This document shows positions 8,023 to 16,478 of a stretch of 64,000 bases of DNA, in pieces. The number at the start of each line of letters is the position of its first letter. The stretch's first letter is position 1. Source of the stretch: Bacillota bacterium (lineage in GTDB: Bacteria; Bacillota; UBA4882; UBA8346); assembly GCA_023402395.1 (NCBI GenBank), contig JAEYGI010000050.1, positions 62,001 to 126,000 on the forward strand, written 5' to 3'. Under the pieces are notes generated by a model that did not search any database, was not told where the DNA came from, and was given only the letters and a program-made list of their open reading frames with translations. Both the position numbers and the translations under genes were made by a program.

Positions 8023-9114
8023 TTACTGCTGTTTAATCTCCGACCAGATCCGGTCGTAGAGCTGCGTGGCTTGAGCGACATCCTTCAGGTACTCTCCTTT
8101 ATCCAGTTCCGCTTTGGGCGGATTGGCGGCGATGTCGTTCCGGTAAGCTTCGTCCACATATTTCAACGCCTCGGCGTTCGGGTTGGTATAGGGCAGTTCT
8201 TTAGAGATCATCGCGCTGACCTCGGGGTCGAGGATGAAGTTCACGAACAGTTCCGCTTCTTTTTTGTGCGGAGCGCCGTTGGGGATGAAGAAATTATCCT
8301 GCCACAGATACATGCCTTCGGTTGGGAAGACGATTTGAATTTCCGGCTTATCCCGCTTGGCCAGGGAAGCCTCGGCGCTCCAGATCAGGCCGCAGGAGGC
8401 TTCGCCGTTGATCAGCAGCGTTTTGGGACTGTCACTGTCATAGGCTTTGATGTTGGGAAGCAGTTTCTGAAGTTCCGCCTTGGCTTGCAGCAGCTTCCGC
8501 TCGTCAACCTCATTAAGCGAGTATCCCAGCTTTTTCAGGGCCATACCGATGATGGCCCGCTGGTCATCCAGGACGACCAGCGAATCCTTAAGTTTCGAAT
8601 CCCAGAGGTCCTTATAGCTCTGTACCTGGCCTTTGACGATGGCGGTATTGACCGCAATCAGCGCGGTCCCGCACATATAGGGGACGGTATACTGATTGTC
8701 CGGATCAAAGCTCAAATTTTTGTATTGAGCGGCGATATTTTGGAAATTGGGGATGTTCTTCAGGTCGATCGGTTGCAGCAAAGGATCCTTTTGTTTCAAC
8801 ATGATCTGAATCATATAATCGCTGGCGACCGCCAAATCGTACTGGGAGGCGCCGCCGGCCTGAATCTTGGCCAGCATCTCCTCATTGGAAGAGAAGGTGC
8901 TGTAATTGACTTTGATTCCGTATTTCTCCTTGAATTTATCCAGCACTGACTGCGGCATATAGTTGGACCAGTTGAACAGATTCAACTCCGAGGCGTACTT
9001 TAACCCGGACGTATCTTTGGCTCCGGGACGGGCCACCACCAGGACAACAACCAGTACCGCCAGTACTACCAGGGAAGCCAGGATCAAAGTCTTTTTCGAT
9101 AATCCGTTTTTCAT
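8023..9114 (-). CDS. potD: Spermidine/putrescine ABC transporter substrate-binding protein PotD
   Basis: A 363-residue periplasmic-type binding protein. A basic N-terminus and one hydrophobic helix (residues about 8-27) are followed by the PotD fold, with LNLFNWSNYMPQSVLDKF at the mature start. It captures polyamines for PotABC. The signal helix has no cysteine, so there is no lipoprotein attachment. The protein must stay anchored by its uncleaved helix or be released into a periplasm, which is unusual for a monoderm Gram-positive PotD. The ATG at 9114 follows GGAGG. It is separated from potABC by patA inside the same operon. Confidence 0.9.
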   Translation of the reverse strand: MKNGLSKKTLILASLVVLAVLVVVLVVARPGAKDTSGLKYASELNLFNWSNYMPQSVLDKFKEKYGIKVNYSTFSSNEEMLAKIQAGGASQYDLAVASDYMIQIMLKQKDPLLQPIDLKNIPNFQNIAAQYKNLSFDPDNQYTVPYMCGTALIAVNTAIVKGQVQSYKDLWDSKLKDSLVVLDDQRAIIGMALKKLGYSLNEVDERKLLQAKAELQKLLPNIKAYDSDSPKTLLINGEASCGLIWSAEASLAKRDKPEIQIVFPTEGMYLWQDNFFIPNGAPHKKEAELFVNFILDPEVSAMISKELPYTNPNAEALKYVDEAYRNDIAANPPKAELDKGEYLKDVAQATQLYDRIWSEIKQQ

Positions 9115-9147
9115 TCGATCATACCTCCATTCATTTGCTTGTCCTTA

Positions 9148-10509
9148 TCATTTTAAGCCGGCCAACACCTTGGAAAGCGTCTCGCACACCCGGTCGCATT
9201 GGACGCGATCGACCGTTAAGGGCGGTTCGATCCGGATGGTCTTGGCGTTGATCAGCGTTCCGGCTACCAGCACCCCATTATCAAAAAGGCCTTTGGATGC
9301 TTCGTATCCGATCCGATCGTCCACAAACTCGACCCCGATTAATAAACCCTTGCCCCGAACCGCCAATACCTTATCCTCGTGGCCTTTAACCGCTTGCTGT
9401 AGGTTTGCCAGGAGATAAGCGCCGATCTCCTTGGCGCGCTCCGGCAGTTTCTCTTCAATCAGCACGTTGATGGTAGCCAGCGCCGCCGCACAAGCCAGTG
9501 GATTCCCGCCAAACGTGGTGGTATGCAAAAACGGATTCTCGAACAGATGGGAAAAAACCGTTTCAGTGGCAATCGTGGCTCCCGCCGGCATGACTCCGCC
9601 GCCGAACGCTTTGGCCAGACACATGATATCGGGCACCACCCCATAATGCTCGCAACAGAACATCTTCCCGGTCCGGCCCATCCCGGTCTGAACCTCATCG
9701 AAGATCAGCAGGGCTTGAAATTGATCGCAAAGCTCCCGCAACTTGGGCAAATAATCATCCGGAGGAATGATCACCCCTCCCTCGCCCTGAATCGGCTCGA
9801 CCAAAACGGCGGCGACATCATCCCCCGTCATCGCGCAGGCTTGAAATGTTTTATACATCATGTCGATATCGCCGAAAAGCACGTGGCGAAAACCGGGAAT
9901 GAGCGGCGCGAAAGGTTTCCGGAACGCCGCTTTGGCGGTTCCGGTCAGCGACCCCAGGCTCTTGCCGTGAAAAGCGCGGGTGGCGGCGATAAATGTATTT
10001 CGGCCCCGTTTGTTCTGGTGGATCTTGGCCATTTTAAGCGCCGCTTCCACTGATTCGGTTCCGCTGTTCGTGAAGAAGCTGTACTTCAGGTCCCCGGGGG
10101 TCAGGTCGGCCAAGGTCTTCGCCAGGATGGCGCGCAACGGATCCAGCAAATCCTGGCTGTGAAGCGGCTGCCGCTCCATCTGATCCATTACCGCCTTGAC
10201 GACCTTGGGGTGCCGGTGTCCGACGTTGTATATGCCAAAACCGCCGAGACAGTCGATATATTCTTTGCCGTTGATGTCGATAAAACAGTTGGCGCCGGAG
10301 TCTTTCCACTCCACCGCCGCGAATTGCCCGCCCATGGTCACCGATTTACGGTATTCGAGAAACCCCGGATTGACATGATCCCTAAACCCGTTGACCGTCT
10401 CCCGGGTGACCCAGGCGCCGTCCTCGGCGGAGATCTCCGGTTGGCTGATAATATTCAATACTTTTGAGGTATACTGATAAATTTCATCATATTGACCCAA
10501 GATGCTCAA
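9148..10509 (-). CDS. patA: Putrescine aminotransferase (PatA/YgjG type)
   Basis: A 453-residue class III aminotransferase with the N-terminal region HVNPGFLEYRKSV characteristic of YgjG/PatA. The cofactor loop NSGTESVEAALKMAK, the FDEVQTGMGRTG motif and the PLP lysine in MCLAKAFGGG are visible. It moves an amino group from putrescine to 2-oxoglutarate, giving 4-aminobutanal (cyclising to pyrroline). It sits between potC and potD, so import and first catabolic step are co-transcribed. The start is a TTG at 10509 close behind GGAAGG; no in-frame ATG exists near the N-terminus, so the exact start is uncertain. Confidence 0.88.
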   Translation of the reverse strand: MSILGQYDEIYQYTSKVLNIISQPEISAEDGAWVTRETVNGFRDHVNPGFLEYRKSVTMGGQFAAVEWKDSGANCFIDINGKEYIDCLGGFGIYNVGHRHPKVVKAVMDQMERQPLHSQDLLDPLRAILAKTLADLTPGDLKYSFFTNSGTESVEAALKMAKIHQNKRGRNTFIAATRAFHGKSLGSLTGTAKAAFRKPFAPLIPGFRHVLFGDIDMMYKTFQACAMTGDDVAAVLVEPIQGEGGVIIPPDDYLPKLRELCDQFQALLIFDEVQTGMGRTGKMFCCEHYGVVPDIMCLAKAFGGGVMPAGATIATETVFSHLFENPFLHTTTFGGNPLACAAALATINVLIEEKLPERAKEIGAYLLANLQQAVKGHEDKVLAVRGKGLLIGVEFVDDRIGYEASKGLFDNGVLVAGTLINAKTIRIEPPLTVDRVQCDRVCETLSKVLAGLK

Positions 10510-10556
10510 GCCTTCCTTTCACTGTTTCATTGTGATGGTCACGATAAACTTTTTGA

Positions 10557-11339
10557 TTATGCCGTTTGTTTGGCCCGGATGGTCTCGGCGATGACCACGA
10601 TCCCCAACGTGACCAGCAGCATAATGGTAGACAAGGCATTGATCTCCGGCGACACGCCGAATTTAACCATCGAAAACACCTTTAGGGGCAGCGTGGTGCT
10701 TTGGGGACCCGCCACAAAGAAACTGATCACCACATCATCCAGGGATAAGGTAAATGCCAGCAGCGCTCCGGATACAATTCCCGGCATGATGATGGGAAGG
10801 GTGACGCGGTAGAACGTCTGCCAGCGATCCGCCCCCAGATCCATCGCCGCTTCCTCGATCGAACGGTTAAATCCGTCCAATCTGGCTTTGACGACGATTA
10901 CCACGAACGGGATGCTGAAGGCTACATGGGCAATGACCAAGGTGGTCATTCCCAGCGCCAAACGGGCTTGGGCAAAGAGCGCCAGCAAGGCAATGCCCAT
11001 TACGATTTCCGGGATGACGACCGGTATATACAGCAAAGCGTCCAGGACACTTTTTCCCTTGAAATTGTAACGATACATCCCCACCGCGGCCAGCGTTCCG
11101 ATCATCGCCGATAGAACGGTGCTGATCGCCGCCAGGATCATGCTGACTTTGAAAGAGTTCAGAACATCGGTGTTGTGGAGCAGGGCCGCATACCATTTGA
11201 AAGTGAACCCGGTCCAAACCACATTCAGTTTCGATTCATTGAAGGAATAGATCATCAAAACCACGATTGGGATGTAAAGAATCAAGTAAATGACCAGGGT
11301 ATAAAGAATGGTGGTCCAACGGAACAATCTCCGCTTCAT
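10557..11339 (-). CDS. potC: Polyamine ABC transporter permease PotC
   Basis: A 260-residue inner-membrane permease with six predicted helices. The BPD transport signature near residues 160-180 (SIEEAAMDLGADRWQTFY) makes the cytoplasmic loop that docks on PotA. It pairs with PotB. The start codon directly abuts the potB stop (TAA then ATG), implying coupled translation. Confidence 0.92.
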   Translation of the reverse strand: MKRRLFRWTTILYTLVIYLILYIPIVVLMIYSFNESKLNVVWTGFTFKWYAALLHNTDVLNSFKVSMILAAISTVLSAMIGTLAAVGMYRYNFKGKSVLDALLYIPVVIPEIVMGIALLALFAQARLALGMTTLVIAHVAFSIPFVVIVVKARLDGFNRSIEEAAMDLGADRWQTFYRVTLPIIMPGIVSGALLAFTLSLDDVVISFFVAGPQSTTLPLKVFSMVKFGVSPEINALSTIMLLVTLGIVVIAETIRAKQTA

Positions 11340-12284
11340 TTAGAAAACCTCCATCTTGCTTTGGTCCCTGACCAACCGCATATAAACCCCAATCAGCACC
11401 AAAGTGATGATGATCAGGAAAATAGAGACCGCCGCTCCAAAAGGCCAATCGCGGGCCGTCAGGAACTGGTTTTTGATCAGGTTGCTGACTAACATCGCTT
11501 TGCTCCCGCCCATCAGATCCGGGATGAAGAAATAACCCAGGGTGGGGATGAAGACCAAAATGGATCCGGCGATAATTCCCGGCATTGTCAGCGGAAGAGT
11601 AATGCGGAGAAAAGCGCTCCAGGACTTGGCTCCGAGATCGCTCGCGGCCTCCAGCAGCGACGGGTTTAATTTCTCGATCGAGGTGTAAAGCGGCAATACC
11701 ATAAACGGAAACAGCGTATAAACCAAGCCGACCAAAACCGCGGTTTCATTATAGAGCAGCTTTAACGGCTCCGAAATCAGTCCCAGCTTCAACAGGACGG
11801 TGTTGATGATCCCTCCGGTTCGAAGCAGCACGATCCAAGCATAGGTTCTGACCAGTGAATTGCTCCAAAACGGAATAATGATTAACATCAACAGGATGGA
11901 ACGGAACTTCCGGGGCGCCCTTGAAATAAAGTAGGCGAACGGATAACCGAGGAGCAGACAGAATAACGTCGTCAGAAACGAGATGTTCAAAGAGTTCCAT
12001 AAGATTTTAAAGTATAACGGATTGAGCATCCGCGCATAATTCTCGAGATTGAGGCGATACTCAATTCCACCATAGAGACCCCTCGTGAAGAAACTTACCG
12101 CCACAATCAAAACCAATGGCAAGGCCACGAAACAGACCATCCAGAATACCACCGGAGATAAGGTCCAAAACGGACCGTAATCTTTTCTTCGTTTGCCGCC
12201 CGCCGCTCCCACGGACCGGCTTTCATTCGCATCTGCCCGCTCCTCGAGCTTCGCGGGTAAAACCGACACAACCTGTTCGTTCAC
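11340..12284 (-). CDS. potB: Polyamine ABC transporter permease PotB
   Basis: A 314-residue permease with about six transmembrane helices after a roughly 40-residue polar N-terminus. The docking-loop signature LLEAASDLGAKSWSAFLR lies near residue 215. It forms the channel with PotC, energised by PotA. It starts at a GTG (12284) downstream of AAGGGGTG. The gene lies 41 bp after potA. Confidence 0.92.
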   Translation of the reverse strand: MNEQVVSVLPAKLEERADANESRSVGAAGGKRRKDYGPFWTLSPVVFWMVCFVALPLVLIVAVSFFTRGLYGGIEYRLNLENYARMLNPLYFKILWNSLNISFLTTLFCLLLGYPFAYFISRAPRKFRSILLMLIIIPFWSNSLVRTYAWIVLLRTGGIINTVLLKLGLISEPLKLLYNETAVLVGLVYTLFPFMVLPLYTSIEKLNPSLLEAASDLGAKSWSAFLRITLPLTMPGIIAGSILVFIPTLGYFFIPDLMGGSKAMLVSNLIKNQFLTARDWPFGAAVSIFLIIITLVLIGVYMRLVRDQSKMEVF

Positions 12285-12325
12285 AACCGTTCACCCCTTA
12301 GGAATTGAATCCCGTAAATTTTAGT

Positions 12326-13450
12326 TCAAATCGCGAGCTGCTCGGGTGTTAAATCCGGTTCAACCTCTTCCGGACGGGCTTTCATCACCACCGCGTGGTC
12401 CGGATCCCAAGTCACCCAAATCTCCTGCCCTTCGACCATCGCGGCGGCCTGGGATTGGGTGACGGATTCATTCACCACGACTTCCATCCCGCCTTCGAGA
12501 CTGATGACTGCCTTCAGAATCGAACCAACGTAAATCCGTTCTTTAAACCGTCCCCCGAGGAGTACCTGACACTCCGCCCCGACGTTGCTGAAACGGATCC
12601 TTTCGGGCCTTACCGCCATGCAAACTTTTTCTCCCACCCGGAAGTCCCGGTTCAGCACCGGAACCATGCCATGCTTCGTCTCTAAAAACGCATACCGGTT
12701 ATTCATATCCCGGACTTCGGCGTCGAACAGGTTGGTTTCGCCGATGAACCCGGCCACGAACTTGGTGGCGGGCCGTTCATAAATCTCATCCGGGGTTCCA
12801 ATCTGCTCAATCAGGCCCCGGTTCATGACCACGATCCGGTCGGACATGGTCAGCGCCTCTTCCTGGTCGTGCGTGACATAAATGAACGTGATGCCCAACC
12901 GTTTCTGAAGATGTTTCAGTTCGACCTGCATCTGCTTGCGTAGCTTTAAATCCAGCGCACCCAAGGGTTCATCGAGCAACAACACTTTCGGGTTGTTCAC
13001 GATCGCCCTGGCGATGGCTACCCGCTGGCATTGTCCACCGCTCAACTGATCCGGCATCCGGTTCGCGAAACCGTCCAATTGTACCAGCGCAATCGCTTCT
13101 TCGACTTTCCGCCGGATTTGGTCCTTGGGGAGCTTCTTCATCACTAACCCGAAAGCGATGTTTTGATAAACATTCATGTGCGGAAACAGCGAATAGTTCT
13201 GAAATACGGTGTTGACATTCCGTTCATGGGGAAATTTATCTTGAACCGGTTGCCCTTCGAGCAAGATCGATCCGCTGGTCGGCTCTTCAAACCCGGCGAT
13301 CATCCGCAGCGTGGTAGTTTTCCCGCAACCGCTCGGTCCGAGCAGTGTCAGGAATTCACCCCGTTTGACATCAAGCGCGATCTTTTTCACCGCTTGAAAC
13401 GATCCGAAATTCTTGACGATATCGATTAACTGAACCATTTCATCCGCCAT
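12326..13450 (-). CDS. potA: Polyamine ABC transporter ATP-binding protein PotA
   Basis: A 374-residue ATPase. Walker A is GPSGCGKTTTLRM (near residue 36), the signature is LSGGQCQRVAIARA, Walker B is VLLLDEPLGALD, and the H-loop is YVTHDQEEAL. A C-terminal TOBE-like regulatory domain (about 240-360) is typical of PotA. It energises putrescine and spermidine uptake through PotBCD. The ATG at 13450 is nine bases after AAGGGA and is preferred to the in-frame GTG six bases upstream. Confidence 0.92.
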   Translation of the reverse strand: MADEMVQLIDIVKNFGSFQAVKKIALDVKRGEFLTLLGPSGCGKTTTLRMIAGFEEPTSGSILLEGQPVQDKFPHERNVNTVFQNYSLFPHMNVYQNIAFGLVMKKLPKDQIRRKVEEAIALVQLDGFANRMPDQLSGGQCQRVAIARAIVNNPKVLLLDEPLGALDLKLRKQMQVELKHLQKRLGITFIYVTHDQEEALTMSDRIVVMNRGLIEQIGTPDEIYERPATKFVAGFIGETNLFDAEVRDMNNRYAFLETKHGMVPVLNRDFRVGEKVCMAVRPERIRFSNVGAECQVLLGGRFKERIYVGSILKAVISLEGGMEVVVNESVTQSQAAAMVEGQEIWVTWDPDHAVVMKARPEEVEPDLTPEQLAI

Positions 13451-13476
13451 TATCACCAGTCCCTTTCGTAAAACGA

Positions 13477-14952
13477 TTATTCCGAAAACCAGCCGATGGG
13501 TTCTACTTTGAGATTGATATTGATCTGTTTCACTTCGGTATACTGCTCATAGCCATAGGTTCCCAACTCGCGGCCAATTCCGCTTTGTTTGTATCCACCC
13601 CACGGCGCCTCATTGTAGGTTGGATGATAGGAATTGATCCAAGTGATTCCCGCGCGCAGCCGTTTGATAACTCGTAATGCTTTCGCGCCATCGTTTGAGA
13701 ATACCGCGCCCGCCAGGCCGTATACGGAATTATTGGCCATCCTTACGGCTTCGTCTTCCCCGTCGAACTTCAAAACCGACAGCACCGGTCCAAAGATCTC
13801 TTCGCGGACGATCTTCATCGCTTCATGGGTATCCGTAAAGATGGTCGGCTCCACGAAATACCCTTGGTCCAAGCCCTGTCCGGTGATCCGGTTCCCGCCG
13901 CAAACCAGATGGGCCCCTTCTTCCAGACCGGTCCGGATATATCCCAGCACTTTTTGGAGATGGGCTTCGGAGATCAGCGGCCCCATTTCGGTCCGTTCAT
14001 CCAGGCCGGCCCCGACTTTAATCTTCCGGGCCCGCTCCGCCAGCCTCTCCACGAACCGGTCATGAATGCTCTCCTCAACCAACAGCCGGGAGCCGGCCGA
14101 GCAAACCTGCCCCTGATTGCAGAAGATGCCGAAGAGCGCATAATCCACGGCCGTCTCGAAGTCGGCGTCGGCAAATACGATGTTCGGAGACTTCCCGCCC
14201 AGCTCCAGTGAGATCTTCTTCAAGTTTCCCACCGCGGCGGTCATGATCGAACGCCCCGTTGTGGTGCCGCCCGTAAAAGCCACCTTGTCGACATCATAGC
14301 TGGCGGCGATCTCCCGGCCCACGGTCGCGCCGGCTCCCATCACCAGGTTGGCCGCGCCTTTTGGAAAACCGGCCGCCTCCAATATTTCGAATAGCCTCAC
14401 CGTATTCACGGGAGTCAGTTCCGAGGGCTTGAAGACCACTGTATTGCCAGCGGCGAGCGCCGGGGCCAACTTCCAGGCGGCCATCAACAGCGGATAGTTC
14501 CAGGGGACGATCTGTCCGCAGACGCCGATCGGTTCCCGGACTACCATCGCCTGCATGGGATCGGCCACTTCATAGGTTTGGCCGAGCGGTTTGGTGGCGA
14601 GACCGGCGTAATACCGGAAACAGGCGCAAGCGTCATTGACATCGAAACGCGACTCCCGCAACGGCTTGCCGTTATCCAAGGTTTCGGCCGTGGCCATGGC
14701 TTCCGCGCTCTCTTCGAGCAGATCGGCAACTTTGAGCAACAACCGGGCCCGTTCCACCGCCGGGTAATCCCGCCATTTGGAACGGTCGAACGCTTCCCGC
14801 GCCGCGCCAATTGCCCGTTTGGCATCCGCTTCATTCCCCTCGGCGGCCCGGGCAATGGTTTCGCCATTGGCTGGGTTAATAATCGGGCGAGTCTCCCCCG
14901 ATTCGGAAGTTACCCATTCGCCATCAATGTACATTCGCAAAATATCAGCCAT
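13477..14952 (-). CDS. NAD(P)-dependent aldehyde dehydrogenase, probable 4-aminobutanal dehydrogenase
   Basis: A 491-residue aldehyde dehydrogenase close in type to betaine-aldehyde and gamma-aminobutyraldehyde dehydrogenases. The motif FTGGTTTGRSI, the glutamate of SLELGGKSPNIV and the catalytic cysteine in FCNQGQVCSAGSRL are all present. In this operon it should oxidise 4-aminobutanal, made by PatA, to GABA. The ATG at 14952 follows GGAGG; the 29 extra upstream codons overlap the ribosome binding site and promoter-proximal DNA and are not used. It is the first gene of the putrescine operon, 26 bp before potA. Confidence 0.87.
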   Translation of the reverse strand: MADILRMYIDGEWVTSESGETRPIINPANGETIARAAEGNEADAKRAIGAAREAFDRSKWRDYPAVERARLLLKVADLLEESAEAMATAETLDNGKPLRESRFDVNDACACFRYYAGLATKPLGQTYEVADPMQAMVVREPIGVCGQIVPWNYPLLMAAWKLAPALAAGNTVVFKPSELTPVNTVRLFEILEAAGFPKGAANLVMGAGATVGREIAASYDVDKVAFTGGTTTGRSIMTAAVGNLKKISLELGGKSPNIVFADADFETAVDYALFGIFCNQGQVCSAGSRLLVEESIHDRFVERLAERARKIKVGAGLDERTEMGPLISEAHLQKVLGYIRTGLEEGAHLVCGGNRITGQGLDQGYFVEPTIFTDTHEAMKIVREEIFGPVLSVLKFDGEDEAVRMANNSVYGLAGAVFSNDGAKALRVIKRLRAGITWINSYHPTYNEAPWGGYKQSGIGRELGTYGYEQYTEVKQININLKVEPIGWFSE

Positions 14953-15041
14953 CTTCCACCCTCCATTCTCAATAACCCCTATCTCAAAATAACTAAAACG
15001 GATAAAAAAAATGCCACGTTGTACCCTTATCCCCTGTTTCA

Positions 15042-15085
15042 ATCATATGATTATTATATTTTGATGTCAATATATATAACATCAA
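15042..15085 (-). promoter_or_regulatory. Putrescine operon promoter with overlapping operator
   Basis: A minus-strand promoter with consensus -35 TTGACA (plus 15065-15070), 17-bp spacer and -10 TATGAT (plus 15042-15047) lies about 90 bp before the aldehyde dehydrogenase. An inverted repeat TTGATGT-N11-ACATCAA (15061-15085) overlaps the -35, as expected for a repressor or a close-contact activator. The 12-base direct repeat CAACTTTACAAT occurs at 15083 and 15135. The cognate regulator may be the operon's own PucR protein (inference). Confidence 0.7.
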
Positions 15086-15212
15086 CTTTACAATATACAC
15101 AATTTTATTACTGATTATCCAATTTATCTTCCACCAACTTTACAATGTGATATTTGTGTCAATTATACCATATCTCCCTATCCCTGTACACGAACACGGA
15201 CGACCAAAGATC

Positions 15213-15229
15213 TTGTGCATCATGCACAA
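15213..15229. promoter_or_regulatory. 17-bp perfect palindrome in the divergent control region
   Basis: TTGTGCAT and ATGCACAA flank a single C. It lies between the divergent putrescine and agu promoters, about 22 bp upstream of the aguA -35, where an activator would bind. No regulator can be assigned from sequence alone. Confidence 0.5.
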
Positions 15230-15250
15230 TTACCTTATTAAAATTGCCCA

Positions 15251-15279
15251 TTGACGTTTTTTTTACGATGGCTTATGGT
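15251..15279 (+). promoter_or_regulatory. aguAB promoter
   Basis: The -35 TTGACG (15251-15256) and -10-like TATGGT (15274-15279) are separated by 17 bp. The promoter is followed by a roughly 95-bp leader to aguA. The leader carries repeated ATGTCA elements, including GACATGTC at 15293-15300, which may be further regulatory sites. Confidence 0.55.
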
Positions 15280-15374
15280 AGATTGTAATTAGGACATGTC
15301 ATTGGCGTGTAATTAATATGTCATGTCAGTGGCGGATGATCGAATCAATGAGCTACATCCAATGGAGGAACGTG

Positions 15375-16478
15375 ATGACCCAAAGCGAAGGAACTTATCA
15401 TATGCCCGCCGAATGGAGCCGGCATCTCTGCACGTTTATGGAATGGCCCAATAACGAAGCTACTTGGCGCGATTCCCTGGACAACGCCAGAGTGGCTTAC
15501 GCCCAAGTGGCCCGGACGATCGCCCGATTGGAGCCGGTAATCATGATTGCCCAATCCGCGGCGGCCGAATCGGCGTCGGCAATGTGCGGCCCATCCGTTC
15601 GCGTTTTGGAGATGGAGCATGACGATTCCTGGGCGCGCGACAATGGTCCGACCTTTCTCATCAATAACCGGGGGGAAATTGCCGGCGTCAATTGGATCTT
15701 TAATGCCTGGGGCCTGAAAAGCAATTGCTGGAGCCGGGACGATCAGGTCGCGCCGCTTCTGCTCCGGAAGCTTGGAATTCCGTGTTTTGACGCGCCCATC
15801 GTGCTGGAAGGCGGTTCGATTCATGTTGACGGGGAAGGAACGTTGCTAACGACCGAGGAGTGCTTACTGAATCCGAACCGAAACCCGCGGCTGACCCGGG
15901 CGGAGATCGAAGCGGCCTTGGGGCGGTATCTCGGCATCGACAAAGTAATCTGGTTAAAATACGGCCTCCATGGCGATGAAACGGACGGGCATGTCGATAA
16001 CACGGCCTGTTTCGCCGGGCCCGGCCGGGTATTGATGCAAGTCTGCAACGACCCGGCCGACCCCAACTATGAAAGAACTTTGGTCAATATGGGGATTCTG
16101 GAAAAAGCAACCGACGCCCGGGGCCGCCGCTTGGAAATTATCCAGGTAGAGCAACCACCGGCCGCTTTTCACAACGGGAAACGGCTTCCCATGAGTTATA
16201 TCAACTTTTATCTCGCCAATGGCGGGTTGATTTATCCGTTCTTTGGAGGCGGTTGCAAGCAGGCGGATCGGAACGCCGAAGCGGTTCTGCGAAGCGCTTT
16301 CCCCGACCGGACCGTGGTGGGCGTGGCCGGCACGAACATCATCAGAGGGGGTGGAAACATCCACTGCATTACTCAGCAGATGCCGGCCGGAAAATTGGAA
16401 AACTTTGATTGGAGGGTTTTTGATGCGGGAACTAACTATGGCCGTGGTTCAAATGAGCTGCGGCTGGAATATCGATGA
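15375..16478 (+). CDS. aguA: Agmatine deiminase
   Basis: A 367-residue guanidine-modifying enzyme. It hydrolyses agmatine to N-carbamoylputrescine and ammonia. Visible marks are MPAEWSRHLCTFMEWP at the start, the substrate-binding DDSWARDNGPTF, the GLHGDETDGHVDN motif with the catalytic histidine, and the C-terminal nucleophile cysteine in GGGNIHCITQQ. The ATG at 15375 has GGAGG six bases before it; the longer reading frame upstream carries no such site. The end overlaps aguB by 56 bp, so the last residues are also aguB coding sequence. It works with aguB to supply putrescine to the divergent operon. Confidence 0.93.
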   Translation: MTQSEGTYHMPAEWSRHLCTFMEWPNNEATWRDSLDNARVAYAQVARTIARLEPVIMIAQSAAAESASAMCGPSVRVLEMEHDDSWARDNGPTFLINNRGEIAGVNWIFNAWGLKSNCWSRDDQVAPLLLRKLGIPCFDAPIVLEGGSIHVDGEGTLLTTEECLLNPNRNPRLTRAEIEAALGRYLGIDKVIWLKYGLHGDETDGHVDNTACFAGPGRVLMQVCNDPADPNYERTLVNMGILEKATDARGRRLEIIQVEQPPAAFHNGKRLPMSYINFYLANGGLIYPFFGGGCKQADRNAEAVLRSAFPDRTVVGVAGTNIIRGGGNIHCITQQMPAGKLENFDWRVFDAGTNYGRGSNELRLEYR

